Under the pieces are notes generated by a model. It worked only from the letters and a program-made list of their open reading frames with translations, had not been told where the DNA came from and searched no databases. From positions 429,266-493,265 of the forward strand of contig NZ_JANFNS010000004.1 in assembly GCF_024436065.1 (NCBI RefSeq): 64,000 nucleotides of DNA, given 5' to 3'. Position 1 is the stretch's first letter, and each line of letters begins with the position of its first letter. Positions 44,771 to 54,521 of the stretch are shown here, in pieces. The stretch is from Saccharibacillus sp. JS10. Its GTDB lineage: Bacteria > Bacillota > Bacilli > Paenibacillales > Paenibacillaceae. Position numbers and translations under genes: made by a program.

Positions 44771-44916
44771 GGGAAGCGAAAAGGCGGAGGGTGAATTTAG
44801 TGCAGGAGCGTTAGCGTTCGCCTTTGAAATTGGGAAAATACAAATAAAACTTCAATCTCTTTTCCCAATTTCAACACGCGACCGAAACAAATTCCCCCGC
44901 AGCCTTTTCGCTTCCC
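44771..44916. repeat. Nested palindromic element (possible MITE-like repeat or structured RNA)
   Basis: The outer arms GGGAAGCGAAAAGGC (44771-44785) and GCCTTTTCGCTTCCC (44902-44916) are a perfect 15-bp inverted repeat. A middle pair GAATTT (44793-44798)/AAATTC (44889-44894) follows, and an inner perfect 14-bp pair TGAAATTGGGAAAA (44825-44838)/TTTTCCCAATTTCA (44860-44873) closes a 21-nt loop. Between middle and inner stems is AGGAGCGTTAGCGTTCGCC. The whole 146 nt could fold into one long cruciform or branched RNA. There is no ORF inside and no T-run directly after. It resembles dispersed palindromic repeats of other genomes, but only one copy is in this window. Confidence 0.65.
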
Positions 44917-45004
44917 CAGCACCCCCTCTCTAATTATTTGCTAACTCCCTTCCGATAAAGAAAAAGAATGTCTTTTTTAGGAATCCCGGAAGGAGAGAAC
45001 CACA

Positions 45005-48000
45005 TTGAAAAACAAAATCGCGTTAGCGCTTGCTTCTTTGCTACTTATTCAAGCTTCGATGCCCGCTGCACTGGGAACATTCTCTGGAGGAAATTACACG
45101 TATACCGCTACGGCAGCTGCCGTAGATGCGATGGCTTCCGTCAAGACCTATTCGCCAGCAAGCAAGGCATTAAATATCTCGTTAACTCCAGGGCTAATGC
45201 TGACTTTCGACCGTTCGGTCGCTTTGTCCGCAGATGGAGCAAGCAAAACGTTTACGTTAAAAAAGCAAAAAGATAACAAGACCGTCCGCATCATCAAAGG
45301 GTCTGATCTACAATTCCAAGGAGACGGCACCCAAGTCGTACTGCCTATCGACGTACTCAAGCTTGAGCCAAATACCGGCTATTACATACTGGCGGATACC
45401 GGCATTGTGACTCCGACTTTAACAAATGAAGAAATTCAAGAAGGCGCGAAAGCACTGCCGTGGTCGGGTATCACCAGCGCAATCACTTGGACATTCAAAA
45501 CAGGCGCGGAAATGGATGCAACCGATCCGCAGCTGCTGACAACCATGCCTACCGCAAATAAATTCGGTGTAAAACCGGATGCTCCATTAGGATTGACGTT
45601 CGATGAAGCCATCGTGGCTTCCGAAGGCGATATCCTGATTACCGAATTGGATGCCGCGCAAGCCAAAACCAATCGGTTCAACCGTATTCCGGTTTTATCC
45701 GAACAAGTGACGGGACTTGGTAGCGCCAATGTATCGATCGAGCCGGATACCAACTTTTTAAAACCCGGTACGTCTTATTTAGTTGAAATCAATGCGAATG
45801 TATTCACCGATCTATCAGGACGTTTCTACTCCCGATCTATCGGCTGGAAATTCCGCACGGAATCTGCAAATAACGTACCGCCAACTTTGCAAGCGCGTAA
45901 TCCGCAAATCGGATTAGCAGGAGCAGCAACGACAGGGACATTGTCTATGACCTTTAGCGAGCCGGTTACGCCGAATACGGGCAATGTATCCATTTACCGG
46001 TTGAATGATGGAAAACTGATCCAAACCTTGACGCCAAGCGATTTCACGATGGACACCGAGACCGGAACGAAAGCTTCGGCAGCTTACACAGGGTTAGATC
46101 GAGGAACGACGTATTACGTACTCGCCGCTGCCGATAGCTTCCGCGATTCGGATAGTACGCCATTTGCAGGCATTAGCAGTTCCCGGGATTGGACGTTTAC
46201 GACGACAGGCGATGCGCTGGCTTTGAACACGCTCAATCCCGTATCAGGAACGACAGGCGTAAGCAGTGGGTCGAATCTGCAATTGATGTTTAGCCGTGTT
46301 GTCTATCCGAACAGCGGAGCCGGAGATATTCGGATTCGCCGTAATGACGGGGTTGTCGATACGCTGACTTTAGGTTCGGGACGGATCACGGGCGGAGGAA
46401 CGACTACAATTAACTTATTGCCGACGGCGCCGTTGGCTGCTGGATATACGTATACCGTAGAAGTCCCGGTTGGATTGTTCGGGGATTCCGAAGGTAACGT
46501 CTATCCAAAAGTCGGTCAGCCGCTCACTTGGAGTTTTTCGACATCGATCAACAATTCGTTATTGCAAATGACTTCGATGACGCCGGCAGATCGCACGGCA
46601 ACCGCTTCGGTAGACAGTAAGCCTACGATTCGTTTTAACCGCAGTGTGACACTCAGCGGAACCGGAATTACGCTATACCGCACAGGTGGTGCGAAAGTCG
46701 AAGCCGATGTCAGCGTCAATTCGGCAAACCTAGCCGAAGTCATCATCTCGCCGAAAGAAAAGCTGACTGCCGCAACGTTTTATTACGTCGATCTGGATAA
46801 CGGTTCGGTGCGCGATCGCAGTAATGAAGGCATTACGTTTGCCGGATTAAAAGGCAGTACCTCGTGGAGCTTCCAGACCGCAACTTCCGATACGTCGCTT
46901 CCGACGATCCAAAGTGCGAAGATGGACAGCCCGACGTTGATACGTTTGGCATATAACAAATCGTTGAATGCTTCACAAACGCCGTTATTGTCGAGTTATA
47001 CGGTCTGGGTAAATGGCGAGAAGCGTATACCGGGTAGTGTCTATATCAGCGGCGACAGCGTCTATATTCGTCTGGATACCGGGATTGCAGTGGGTCAAGA
47101 TGTGAAAGTTTCTTATGATCCGGCAGTTCGTCCGCTTGTCGATAACAGTGGAAACGCGGCGGCGTCTTTATCTTCGTACACGGTGACAAATAGTATCGAT
47201 AGCGCGATGCCGAAGCCCAAAGAAGGCAATGTGTACAACAACATGGTCACGCTCATTTTTGAAAATAGTCTTAAAACGCCCGCTGCGCAAGCCTATAATC
47301 AATTTACCGTAAATGTGGATGGCAGACCTTACGAAGTGCGTTCGATGAATAGCAGCTCTCAAGCATTATTGCTTTATTTGAATGCCGCTGTTCCCGATGG
47401 TGCTGTAGTCAAAGTCAATTACGCCCCGAACGGCGCACCGCTCCAAGATTATTTGGGACAAAATATTTCGGCGTTTTCCGACTTTAATATTCGCAACTTG
47501 CAAGATACGAAGCCGCCTGAATTTGTGAATGCGGAGCTATCCGGTTCCGAACTGGTCTTGAATTATAATGAAGCGTTACGTCCAGATCAGATTCCGGCAA
47601 ATAGCCAGTTTTCGGTCTTGTCCGCGGGTGCTCCGGTCTATGTGAACGGGGTCAAAATCGAAGGCAGCAAAGTACGCTTAAGCTTAGCTTCTTCCTTGAT
47701 TGCGAGCGGCAATATTACGGTGTCCTACGTACCCGGCGTATTGAAGCTGTCTGATCTGAATGGAAACGCAGCCGGTTATCTCAACTTGCAACCCGTAGGC
47801 GCAGCTTCAGGTACAAGCGGGATTCGCAGTGCAACCGGCAACGGTTCGCAGATTGCAGTGACGTTCACAGGTTCTCTATATACCCCTGAAGATACAGCGT
47901 TCCGTCAATTTGTCGTGTTAGCCGATAGTACGGCAGTGGAAGTGACCTCGGCTTCTTTTGCCGGAAGCACACTTACGCTCAAGCTCGCAAGCGATCTGCG

Positions 48001-49417
48001 TCCGGGGCAAACGGTGGCACTTACCTACATGCCAGGAGGTAGCCCGCTTAAAAATTTATCGGGTTCCGCAGTGATCGCGTTTAACCGCATGCCCGTAGAA
48101 AACTTAACAGGCAAGTCGGTTACAGATTCTTCGAATACGTCGCAAGGCGGCAATGGATCGATGCTTCCTGCATCTGATTTCGGCAAAGCCATGCTCATTA
48201 TGGATCGCACAGGTGCTTCTTCGTCTGATGCTTCAACGACGTTTAATACGAATACGCACCGGTATACGATCAATAGCGATGCTTTGAAAAAAAGCTTGGA
48301 TGACGCATTTGCGCGTAGTGCCCAAAACGGAACCGTTGTATTCGAAGTTCCCGATGCCGAAGCAGCAGGGCTTGTGAGCGTACCGATTCAACCGCTTAAA
48401 GACGCTTATGCGCAGCGTAAAGGGATGTCGTTCGCGGTTCGTTACAAAGATACGGTATACGAAGTGCCACTGTCCGCGTTAAATAACGTCTCCGGCGGTT
48501 CGGATGCTCAGTTGGATGTACAGATCGAAAGTCTGCCAACGTCTTCGCTGAGTCGCACCATTGAGATGTTGGGCGATGCCAATGCACGGATGCTTAGTAA
48601 CCCCATCGATATTCAGACCTCGGTCGGAACGAAAAACGGCGTTCATTCGGTATCCGAAGATCGGAATATTCAAGGCATGTATCGGATGAAATTGAACGTG
48701 AATGCACCGTCAACGCGTACGTCTGTCGTCTATTTTGACGGCAACTCGGCTTCACCAAGCTTCACGCCAAGTAAATCCGATACGCAATCGGCAGGCATGC
48801 TTCTGAGCGGTTCGTTTGCAGGCAGTCGGACTTTGATTCCGGTAAACTCGACAACGACTGTGCCGGGAGCGAACGGGCATTGGTCGCAAAGTACGGTTAA
48901 CGAAATGGGCGCCAAATACGTGCTTAGCCCGAATTTGACCAAAGCTTTTGCTCCAAAAGCGATCATCACACGCGGCGAATTTGCCGAATTGATTACGCGA
49001 GGGCTTGGACTGAAAAGCGATGCGGTAAGTGCTTCGTCGTTCAGCGATATTGGCTCAAGCAAATATCCAATCGGATCGATCGGCGCGGCTGTCCATGCAG
49101 GCGTCGTGACGGGTTATCCGAACGGTACGTTCAGACCGAACGATTCGATTACACGCGAAGAAATGGCGATTATGATGGTTCGGGCTCTGAATTATACGGG
49201 CACGGATGTGAAGCTCAATAGCGGAGCAAGCCAAATCTTATCGGCGTTCAAAGACAGCAAAGCGATCAAGTATACAGACGAAGCGGCAAAAGCGGTTCAA
49301 GCTGGCGTGATTCAAGGCGGTAGCGGAGGACGATTCAATCCGAAAGGAAACGCTACGAAATCCGAAGCGGTTGTGATGTTGGCGCGGGTCTTGCAAAATG
49401 CGGACTATTTGAACTAA
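45005..49417 (+). CDS. Large secreted surface protein: Ig-like domains, SwmB-like repeats, three SLH domains
   Basis: A 1470-residue exported protein from TTG 45005, eight nt after AAGGAGAG. The signal peptide is KNKIALALASLLLIQ..., cleaved around AALG (about 23). About five Big_5-type Ig-like units (about 40-620) each contain a TFD/MTFSEPV/RFNRSV strand. Four repeats of ~100 residues (starts about 636, 736, 836, 938) with x-L-x-Y-N-K/E-x-L and V-x-V-x-Y-x-P signatures resemble SwmB/swm_rep domains. A linker domain (about 1060-1280) precedes three SLH units (about 1291-1470): ITRGEFAELI, ITREEMAIMMVRA, ATKSEAVVMLARV. It is probably anchored to pyruvylated polymer as a cell-surface adhesin-like or structural protein. 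Specific role unknown. Confidence 0.82.
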   Translation: MKNKIALALASLLLIQASMPAALGTFSGGNYTYTATAAAVDAMASVKTYSPASKALNISLTPGLMLTFDRSVALSADGASKTFTLKKQKDNKTVRIIKGSDLQFQGDGTQVVLPIDVLKLEPNTGYYILADTGIVTPTLTNEEIQEGAKALPWSGITSAITWTFKTGAEMDATDPQLLTTMPTANKFGVKPDAPLGLTFDEAIVASEGDILITELDAAQAKTNRFNRIPVLSEQVTGLGSANVSIEPDTNFLKPGTSYLVEINANVFTDLSGRFYSRSIGWKFRTESANNVPPTLQARNPQIGLAGAATTGTLSMTFSEPVTPNTGNVSIYRLNDGKLIQTLTPSDFTMDTETGTKASAAYTGLDRGTTYYVLAAADSFRDSDSTPFAGISSSRDWTFTTTGDALALNTLNPVSGTTGVSSGSNLQLMFSRVVYPNSGAGDIRIRRNDGVVDTLTLGSGRITGGGTTTINLLPTAPLAAGYTYTVEVPVGLFGDSEGNVYPKVGQPLTWSFSTSINNSLLQMTSMTPADRTATASVDSKPTIRFNRSVTLSGTGITLYRTGGAKVEADVSVNSANLAEVIISPKEKLTAATFYYVDLDNGSVRDRSNEGITFAGLKGSTSWSFQTATSDTSLPTIQSAKMDSPTLIRLAYNKSLNASQTPLLSSYTVWVNGEKRIPGSVYISGDSVYIRLDTGIAVGQDVKVSYDPAVRPLVDNSGNAAASLSSYTVTNSIDSAMPKPKEGNVYNNMVTLIFENSLKTPAAQAYNQFTVNVDGRPYEVRSMNSSSQALLLYLNAAVPDGAVVKVNYAPNGAPLQDYLGQNISAFSDFNIRNLQDTKPPEFVNAELSGSELVLNYNEALRPDQIPANSQFSVLSAGAPVYVNGVKIEGSKVRLSLASSLIASGNITVSYVPGVLKLSDLNGNAAGYLNLQPVGAASGTSGIRSATGNGSQIAVTFTGSLYTPEDTAFRQFVVLADSTAVEVTSASFAGSTLTLKLASDLRPGQTVALTYMPGGSPLKNLSGSAVIAFNRMPVENLTGKSVTDSSNTSQGGNGSMLPASDFGKAMLIMDRTGASSSDASTTFNTNTHRYTINSDALKKSLDDAFARSAQNGTVVFEVPDAEAAGLVSVPIQPLKDAYAQRKGMSFAVRYKDTVYEVPLSALNNVSGGSDAQLDVQIESLPTSSLSRTIEMLGDANARMLSNPIDIQTSVGTKNGVHSVSEDRNIQGMYRMKLNVNAPSTRTSVVYFDGNSASPSFTPSKSDTQSAGMLLSGSFAGSRTLIPVNSTTTVPGANGHWSQSTVNEMGAKYVLSPNLTKAFAPKAIITRGEFAELITRGLGLKSDAVSASSFSDIGSSKYPIGSIGAAVHAGVVTGYPNGTFRPNDSITREEMAIMMVRALNYTGTDVKLNSGASQILSAFKDSKAIKYTDEAAKAVQAGVIQGGSGGRFNPKGNATKSEAVVMLARVLQNADYLN

Positions 49418-49450
49418 TTGACAACTTAAACCGAAAGACCTACGAAAAGT

Positions 49451-49475
49451 AGTCTTGTATGCACAGACTTTTTTC
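49451..49475 (+). terminator. Short terminator hairpin
   Basis: AGTCT (49451-49455) pairs with AGACT (49465-49469), followed by TTTTTTC. Weak stem; first of a tandem pair. Confidence 0.5.
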
Positions 49476-49483
49476 AAACTTAC

Positions 49484-49532
49484 AAAAAAGCGATCATTTC
49501 TCCAAATTATTTGTGGAAATGATCGTTTTTTC
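49484..49532. terminator. Strong terminator after the large SLH protein
   Basis: CGATCATTTC (49491-49500) pairs with GAAATGATCG (49516-49525), flanked by AAAAAAG and TTTTTTC, so it may act on both strands. Confidence 0.88.
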
Positions 49533-49711
49533 TCTTTTCATTTTACGGAAGTACGGTAGAATAATTTACTGTAGTTTGTTTTTTTGTCGAATTTGCAGTA
49601 ACTTTTGCGCACTATTTCAGTCTATATACAATAGTGGCGTATAAGGGTCTTGAGCCTGTCAACATACATACGCGAACGAATCTGTACAGATAGGGAGCGA
49701 AACCGAACAAC

Positions 49712-52399
49712 ATGAACAAACCAGGCAAAAAGATAGGGAAAAAGTGGATGATCGCAGCATTGGCAAGTGCACTGATGGTGCAACCACTTGCCGTACCGGG
49801 CTGGGGAGCGTTAACAGGAAGTTCTATCGCTTCAGCAGCGGCAGCCGTGTCGATCAACAAAACGAACGAGGAGATTGTCACATCAGGAGCAAAATTACTT
49901 ACTTATAAATATTCAGTACCTCGTTCAGGAAAAACGGCAACCGGACTTGCAAGCGTAATTCAGATTGACTTGCAAAACCCGTATGTCAAGCTTGATGTGA
50001 TGACGGGTACAGGTGGCAAATTTACGACTCGCCAGACCGTTAGCGGCATGGCAAAAGAAACAGGCGCTGTAGCGGGAGTCAACGGAGACTATTACAATAC
50101 AGCAGCCGAAGGCGCTCCCATGGGCGCGCAAGTATCAGATGGCGTGCTAATGTCCAGCCCGTCGCAGCTGAAAGGCATGTATGCGTTTGGCGTGACCAAA
50201 GACCGTAAACCGGTAATCGATCAGTATGATTTTGTCGGTAAAGTCCAAGCACAAGATGGACAATCGCTTGACTTGGCAGGCATTAACCTAGTGTCGTACA
50301 GCCCGGAACCGAACGGCGGCTATAGCCACGTCAACGCGATGTTTATCTACACGGACGCGTGGGGAAATGCGGAACGTCCGAAAAACAGTGCGACGATTCC
50401 GTCTGAAGCCTTGGTTGAGAACGGTGTAGTCACCAAAGTCTCGTTAAACAAAGCTTTGGATGGAACAGTGCCAAACGGCGCTTATATTTTGCGCGCACAC
50501 GGAACAGCCGCAACGTATATGAAAGACCATCTCAAAGTCGGAGCTACCGTACAGACCGATTATAGCCTGGTGTCCAAAACAACAGGACAAAAGCTTGATC
50601 CGTCTTCGCTTGAAGTGATGATCGGCGGACATACGATTCTCGTCGATAACGGTAAAGCAGCTTCGTTTTCACGTAACGTCGATTCGATTGGCGGTTATCG
50701 TGCGCGTACAGCGCTAGGTTATTCTCAAAGTGGTCGGTATGCGTATATCGTCACGATCCAAGATAACGCGGATAGCAGCGGAATGTCGTTATCCGAGCTG
50801 CAAGGGTTCATGACGAGCTTGGGCATCTGGAAAGGGATGAATCTGGACGGCGGCGGTTCCACGACGATGGTATCGCGTCCGCTCGGCGAATCGCAAGCAC
50901 AGTTAACGTTTACGACAGAATACGGCGGCCAGACGCAGCGCAGCGTTGTAAACGGGCTTGGCGTGTACACGACAGCTCCGGCAGGAAAACTCAAAGGATT
51001 TGCGATCAGCGGGAAAAAGCAATTGTTGATCGGTGAATCGGCAACTTATAGCGTAAAAGGGTATGATACCTACTATAATCCGATGACGGCATCGAGCATC
51101 AATCCGTCTTGGAAATCAAGCAATGCAAACGTTACGGTGAGCGGTAACACGTTTACAGCCAAAAAAGCGGGAACCGCGACGCTTACGGCTACAAGTAACG
51201 GTGTAAGTTCGACGCAGCAAGTTGAAGTGCTGGGCGCTGATTCGTTGTCCGCGCTGAACTTGGGCGCGGCATCGGCAGGGCTCAAAGCGGGAAGCAGCAT
51301 TGCTTTGCCCGTGACTGCAACGTTGAAATCCGGTAGCACGGTAAGCATCGATCCATCTGCACTGAGCTGGGAGTTTGTCGGCTTCAAAGGCAACGTCAAA
51401 GACGGAGCATTGAATATTACGTCGGTGAACAGCGGAGTGAAAGTCGGGTACGCGATCGCGAGCTACGAAGGCTTCAAATCGATGATTACTCTAGCTGACG
51501 TGCAAGAAACAAATTGGGAAAACTTCGAAAATGTGAGTTACGGATTGACCTTTACAGGCAGCCCTTCGAGCGTAACCGGAAAAGTTCAAATCAAGCCGGG
51601 AACAGGTTCGCATTCGAATTCAAAAGTTCTTCGCCTAGATTATGATACAACTGCGGGAACAGGCAACAAATACGGGTATATAAATGTAAACGGATCAGCA
51701 GGCAAAGACTTGCCGACCGGAGCAACTTCTTTGAGCGTAGATGTATTGGGAGATAACAGCTTTAATTGGCTCCGTGCCGAGGTTGTAGGCGCAGATGGCA
51801 AGACCGTCTATGTCGATCTGGCGAAGAGCCTGAATTTCAGCGGTTGGAAAACGTTGAACGTTAACTTGAATCAATATGGGACGATCTCGTATCCAGCTAA
51901 ACTTAAACGCATTTATGTTGTAAACTTAGCAGAAGGACAAGACGAACGTGCAGCTAGCGGCTATGTCGAATTGGATAATATCAAAACGACAGCACCTGCT
52001 GCTTCAGGATCGTTCGGACTTCCGACAAGTGTAAGTGCCCAGATGACCGTAGGTTCCAAAACGTTGCTGACGAACGGTAAGGCAAGTACGATGGACGTAT
52101 CACCTGTCGTTCGCGGCGGTGTAACGTATTTGCCGGTCAAGTATATTACCGACTCGTTTGGCGGAACGTCGGCTTGGGAGTCCAAAACGTCTTCGATTTC
52201 CATTTTACGCGGGAATAAATTTCTTGTATTAAATTTGAACAAAAAGGACTATATTCTAAATGGAAAACGCAAAACTTCCGACGCAGCGACGATCAGTGTA
52301 TCAAACAGGACTTTAGTCCCTGTAAGATTGGTTTCCGAGCAGCTTGGATTGCGTGTAAAATGGGAACAGAAAACGAAGACTGTGACGATCGAGTCGTGA
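49712..52399 (+). CDS. Secreted phosphodiester glycosidase-like protein with Big2 and copper-amine-oxidase-N domains
   Basis: An 895-residue exported protein. Signal peptide about 1-43 (basic KKIGKKW, hydrophobic core, ASAAA). The NAGPA-type phosphodiester glycosidase domain (about 85-425) shows GVNGDYYN, GGYRARTALGYSQSGR and the hallmark MNLDGGGSTTM (about 378-388). A Big2 domain follows (about 430-510; GTATLTATSNG), then a sugar-binding-like beta region (about 600-760) and a C-terminal copper-amine-oxidase N-like domain (about 775-895; VRGGVTYLPVKYI, NRTLVPVRLVSEQLGL). It may cleave GlcNAc-1-phosphodiester links in wall or capsular polymers. The ribosome-binding site is TAGGGAG. It is next to SLH genes but has no SLH domain. 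Confidence 0.85.
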   Translation: MNKPGKKIGKKWMIAALASALMVQPLAVPGWGALTGSSIASAAAAVSINKTNEEIVTSGAKLLTYKYSVPRSGKTATGLASVIQIDLQNPYVKLDVMTGTGGKFTTRQTVSGMAKETGAVAGVNGDYYNTAAEGAPMGAQVSDGVLMSSPSQLKGMYAFGVTKDRKPVIDQYDFVGKVQAQDGQSLDLAGINLVSYSPEPNGGYSHVNAMFIYTDAWGNAERPKNSATIPSEALVENGVVTKVSLNKALDGTVPNGAYILRAHGTAATYMKDHLKVGATVQTDYSLVSKTTGQKLDPSSLEVMIGGHTILVDNGKAASFSRNVDSIGGYRARTALGYSQSGRYAYIVTIQDNADSSGMSLSELQGFMTSLGIWKGMNLDGGGSTTMVSRPLGESQAQLTFTTEYGGQTQRSVVNGLGVYTTAPAGKLKGFAISGKKQLLIGESATYSVKGYDTYYNPMTASSINPSWKSSNANVTVSGNTFTAKKAGTATLTATSNGVSSTQQVEVLGADSLSALNLGAASAGLKAGSSIALPVTATLKSGSTVSIDPSALSWEFVGFKGNVKDGALNITSVNSGVKVGYAIASYEGFKSMITLADVQETNWENFENVSYGLTFTGSPSSVTGKVQIKPGTGSHSNSKVLRLDYDTTAGTGNKYGYINVNGSAGKDLPTGATSLSVDVLGDNSFNWLRAEVVGADGKTVYVDLAKSLNFSGWKTLNVNLNQYGTISYPAKLKRIYVVNLAEGQDERAASGYVELDNIKTTAPAASGSFGLPTSVSAQMTVGSKTLLTNGKASTMDVSPVVRGGVTYLPVKYITDSFGGTSAWESKTSSISILRGNKFLVLNLNKKDYILNGKRKTSDAATISVSNRTLVPVRLVSEQLGLRVKWEQKTKTVTIES

Positions 52400-52453
52400 T
52401 ACGATAGGTTCTGAACGATCACCAATGCAAGAGTAAGGTGAACGACGGAGAGA

Positions 52454-53674
52454 ATGGAGTCGATTTTGCCCGTGGATTTCCAAGCGGATGCTTTGAACCG
52501 AGTCATCAAAAATACGATCCAAGTCGTTGAAGACAGTAAGTATCAAATTTTCGAGATATTGGACCAGTCCCGTGCCGAACTCAACGCACTCACCGAAGAA
52601 CTGCAAAAGGTTATTAAGGAAACTTCGGATACTGCCGATCTAGTCGACGATCTCGAAGGTAAATTCCGTCTTTCCCGTATCCGGCTTACAGAAGTGAGTC
52701 GGGATTTCGTAAAATATACGGAGAGTGATATTCGGCAGGCTTATGAACGAGCGACGCAATTTCAACTGGAGCTTTCGGTTTACCGGGAAAAAGAAGCTTA
52801 TTTGCGAGCACGCCGAGACGAGCTTCATCTTCGAGTGCGCAATGCAACAAATTCGATAGAACGCGCGGAGACGTTAGGTTCGCAAATGAGTGTAGTCACC
52901 GAATATTTGTCCGGCGGAGAAGTCGGGCAAGCGACCAAAATGTTGGAATCTGCGAAAACTCGTCAAATGGTCGGCTTGAAGATCATTCTAGCTCAGGAAG
53001 AAGAACGCAAGCGCATTTCCAGAGAAATTCATGACGGTCCGGCGCAACTAATGGCTAATATGGCGCTCCGGACCGAAATCGTCGAACGCATGTTGGGGAA
53101 ACAAGAGTATGGCAGGGTTCAAGAAGAAGTGGCGGATCTCAAAAAGCAGGTTCGATTTAGCTTGGAAGAGATCCGCAAAGTCATTTTCAACCTTCGCCCT
53201 ATGGCGCTTGACGACCTCGGATTGATTCCGACGCTTCGCAAGTACACGCGCGACTACGAAGACAAGAACCGGATTCGCACCGTATTCGAGACGAGAGGCA
53301 AAGAGTATCGGCTTTCTTCGGCTATGGAAGCGGCGGTCTTCCGTTTGATTCAGGAAGCGCTAACCAATGCAGCCAAGCACGGAGATCCGACTCATGTCGT
53401 CGTCGAGATCGCCTACCAGACACAGCTTGTCAAAATCTCGATTCGAGATAATGGACGCGGCTTTAATATGGACATCTTGGAAGAAAAGGCGAACCAGCAT
53501 GCGCACTTCGGGTTGATTGGAATGCGGGAAAGAGTCGAGCTGCTTGAGGGACGAATGGAGATCGAATCAGCCGAGAATCAAGGAACCAAAATCGTGATCC
53601 ATATCCCGACGAATGTAGAAAATGGAAAGGGGTATGAAGATGGAGAGCATGAACTCGGAACAAACTATAATTAA
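52454..53674 (+). CDS. degS: Sensor histidine kinase DegS
   Basis: Cytoplasmic two-component kinase. The 406-residue protein lacks membrane helices. An N-terminal sensor coiled coil (about 1-175) leads to the DHp block EEERKRISREIHDGPAQL with the phospho-acceptor His near residue 193, then RPMALDDLGLIPTLRKY and an HATPase domain with QEALTNAAKHG (N box), DNGRGF and GLIGMRERVELLEG. This matches B. subtilis DegS block for block. ATG 52454 is close to GGAG; TTG 52466 is a possible alternative start. It overlaps degU by 35 nt. Confidence 0.95.
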   Translation: MESILPVDFQADALNRVIKNTIQVVEDSKYQIFEILDQSRAELNALTEELQKVIKETSDTADLVDDLEGKFRLSRIRLTEVSRDFVKYTESDIRQAYERATQFQLELSVYREKEAYLRARRDELHLRVRNATNSIERAETLGSQMSVVTEYLSGGEVGQATKMLESAKTRQMVGLKIILAQEEERKRISREIHDGPAQLMANMALRTEIVERMLGKQEYGRVQEEVADLKKQVRFSLEEIRKVIFNLRPMALDDLGLIPTLRKYTRDYEDKNRIRTVFETRGKEYRLSSAMEAAVFRLIQEALTNAAKHGDPTHVVVEIAYQTQLVKISIRDNGRGFNMDILEEKANQHAHFGLIGMRERVELLEGRMEIESAENQGTKIVIHIPTNVENGKGYEDGEHELGTNYN

Positions 53675-54365
53675 AGTGCTGTTGGCTGACGATCACCAAT
53701 TGTTCCGTGAGGGATTGAAAAGGATTTTAAACATGGAGGATGACATCGAAGTCATCGGGGAGTGTAGCGACGGCATTCAAGTGCTGGAGTTTTGCAATAC
53801 ATATAACCCCGACGTGATTCTGATGGACATCAACATGCCCAATGAAAACGGTGTAGAAGCAACCGCAAAGCTTCGCGAGATTTTCCCGGATATCAAAGTG
53901 ATCATGTTATCGATTCACGATGATGAAAGCTATGTCTTCGAGACGCTGCGCAAGGGAGCCAGCGGTTATCTCTTGAAAGACATGGAAGCGGAGTCGCTTA
54001 TCAATGCGATTCGCAGCGTAGCGGCAGGGCACGCGTATATTCATCCAAAAGTGACAGGGAAACTGATTCAACAACTTCAGCGTATGACGTTCGTTAACGA
54101 GCGCGGCGCGATGTTCGAAGGCGTTCAAGACGAAGAAGCTGGCGTGAAGTTTATCGGTGGCGAAGACAATCCGCTGACGCGCCGCGAAGCCGAAGTTCTG
54201 CGCTTGATGTCGGAAGGCAAAAGCAATAAAGCCATTGGCGAGTTTTTGTTCATCAGTGAAAAAACGGTCAAAAACCATGTCAGTAGCATCCTGCAAAAAA
54301 TGGAAGTCGAAGACCGCACGCAAGCAGTTATTAATGCCATTAAAATGGGCTGGGTTACGCTGTAA
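53640..54365 (+). CDS. degU: Response regulator DegU
   Basis: A 241-residue NarL/FixJ-type regulator: receiver (about 10-127) with phospho-acceptor D63 in VILMDINMP, and a LuxR-type HTH (about 174-237) LTRREAEVLRLMSEGKSNKAIGEFLFISEKTVKNHVSSIL. Phosphorylated by DegS, it controls exoenzymes, motility and competence in B. subtilis. ATG 53640 is seven nt after GGAAAGGGG and inside degS, so translation is coupled; ATGs at 53634 and 53649 are alternatives. comFA follows after a terminator. Confidence 0.95.
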   Translation: MESMNSEQTIIKVLLADDHQLFREGLKRILNMEDDIEVIGECSDGIQVLEFCNTYNPDVILMDINMPNENGVEATAKLREIFPDIKVIMLSIHDDESYVFETLRKGASGYLLKDMEAESLINAIRSVAAGHAYIHPKVTGKLIQQLQRMTFVNERGAMFEGVQDEEAGVKFIGGEDNPLTRREAEVLRLMSEGKSNKAIGEFLFISEKTVKNHVSSILQKMEVEDRTQAVINAIKMGWVTL

Positions 54366-54438
54366 ACGAACTTTCATTTTACGAACGAAAGTAGGGAATT
54401 GATACTCCGTTTTTTCAAACTGCATACTCTAGGAATGA

Positions 54439-54486
54439 AGCACACTCCTTATACGCTCCCAAGAGCGTAAAGGGTGTGCTTTTTTG
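54439..54486 (+). terminator. Terminator after degU
   Basis: AAGCACAC (54439-54446) pairs with GTGTGCTT (54475-54482), with an inner TACGCTC/GAGCGTA stem and a CCAA loop, followed by a T-run. Long, near-continuous helix. Confidence 0.9.
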
Positions 54487-54521
54487 TGATCTTTTTTCAA
54501 AAAAATGGAGGAGGATGCCAA

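Larger units (their letters stand above)
49418..49711 (+). other. Intergenic region with terminators and a possible promoter
   Basis: Two T-run hairpins in series (49451-49475 and 49484-49531, listed separately) are followed by an AT-rich stretch. TTGCGC and TACAAT separated by 16 nt (about 49605-49632) form a plausible promoter for the next gene. No ORF is supported. Confidence 0.5.
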
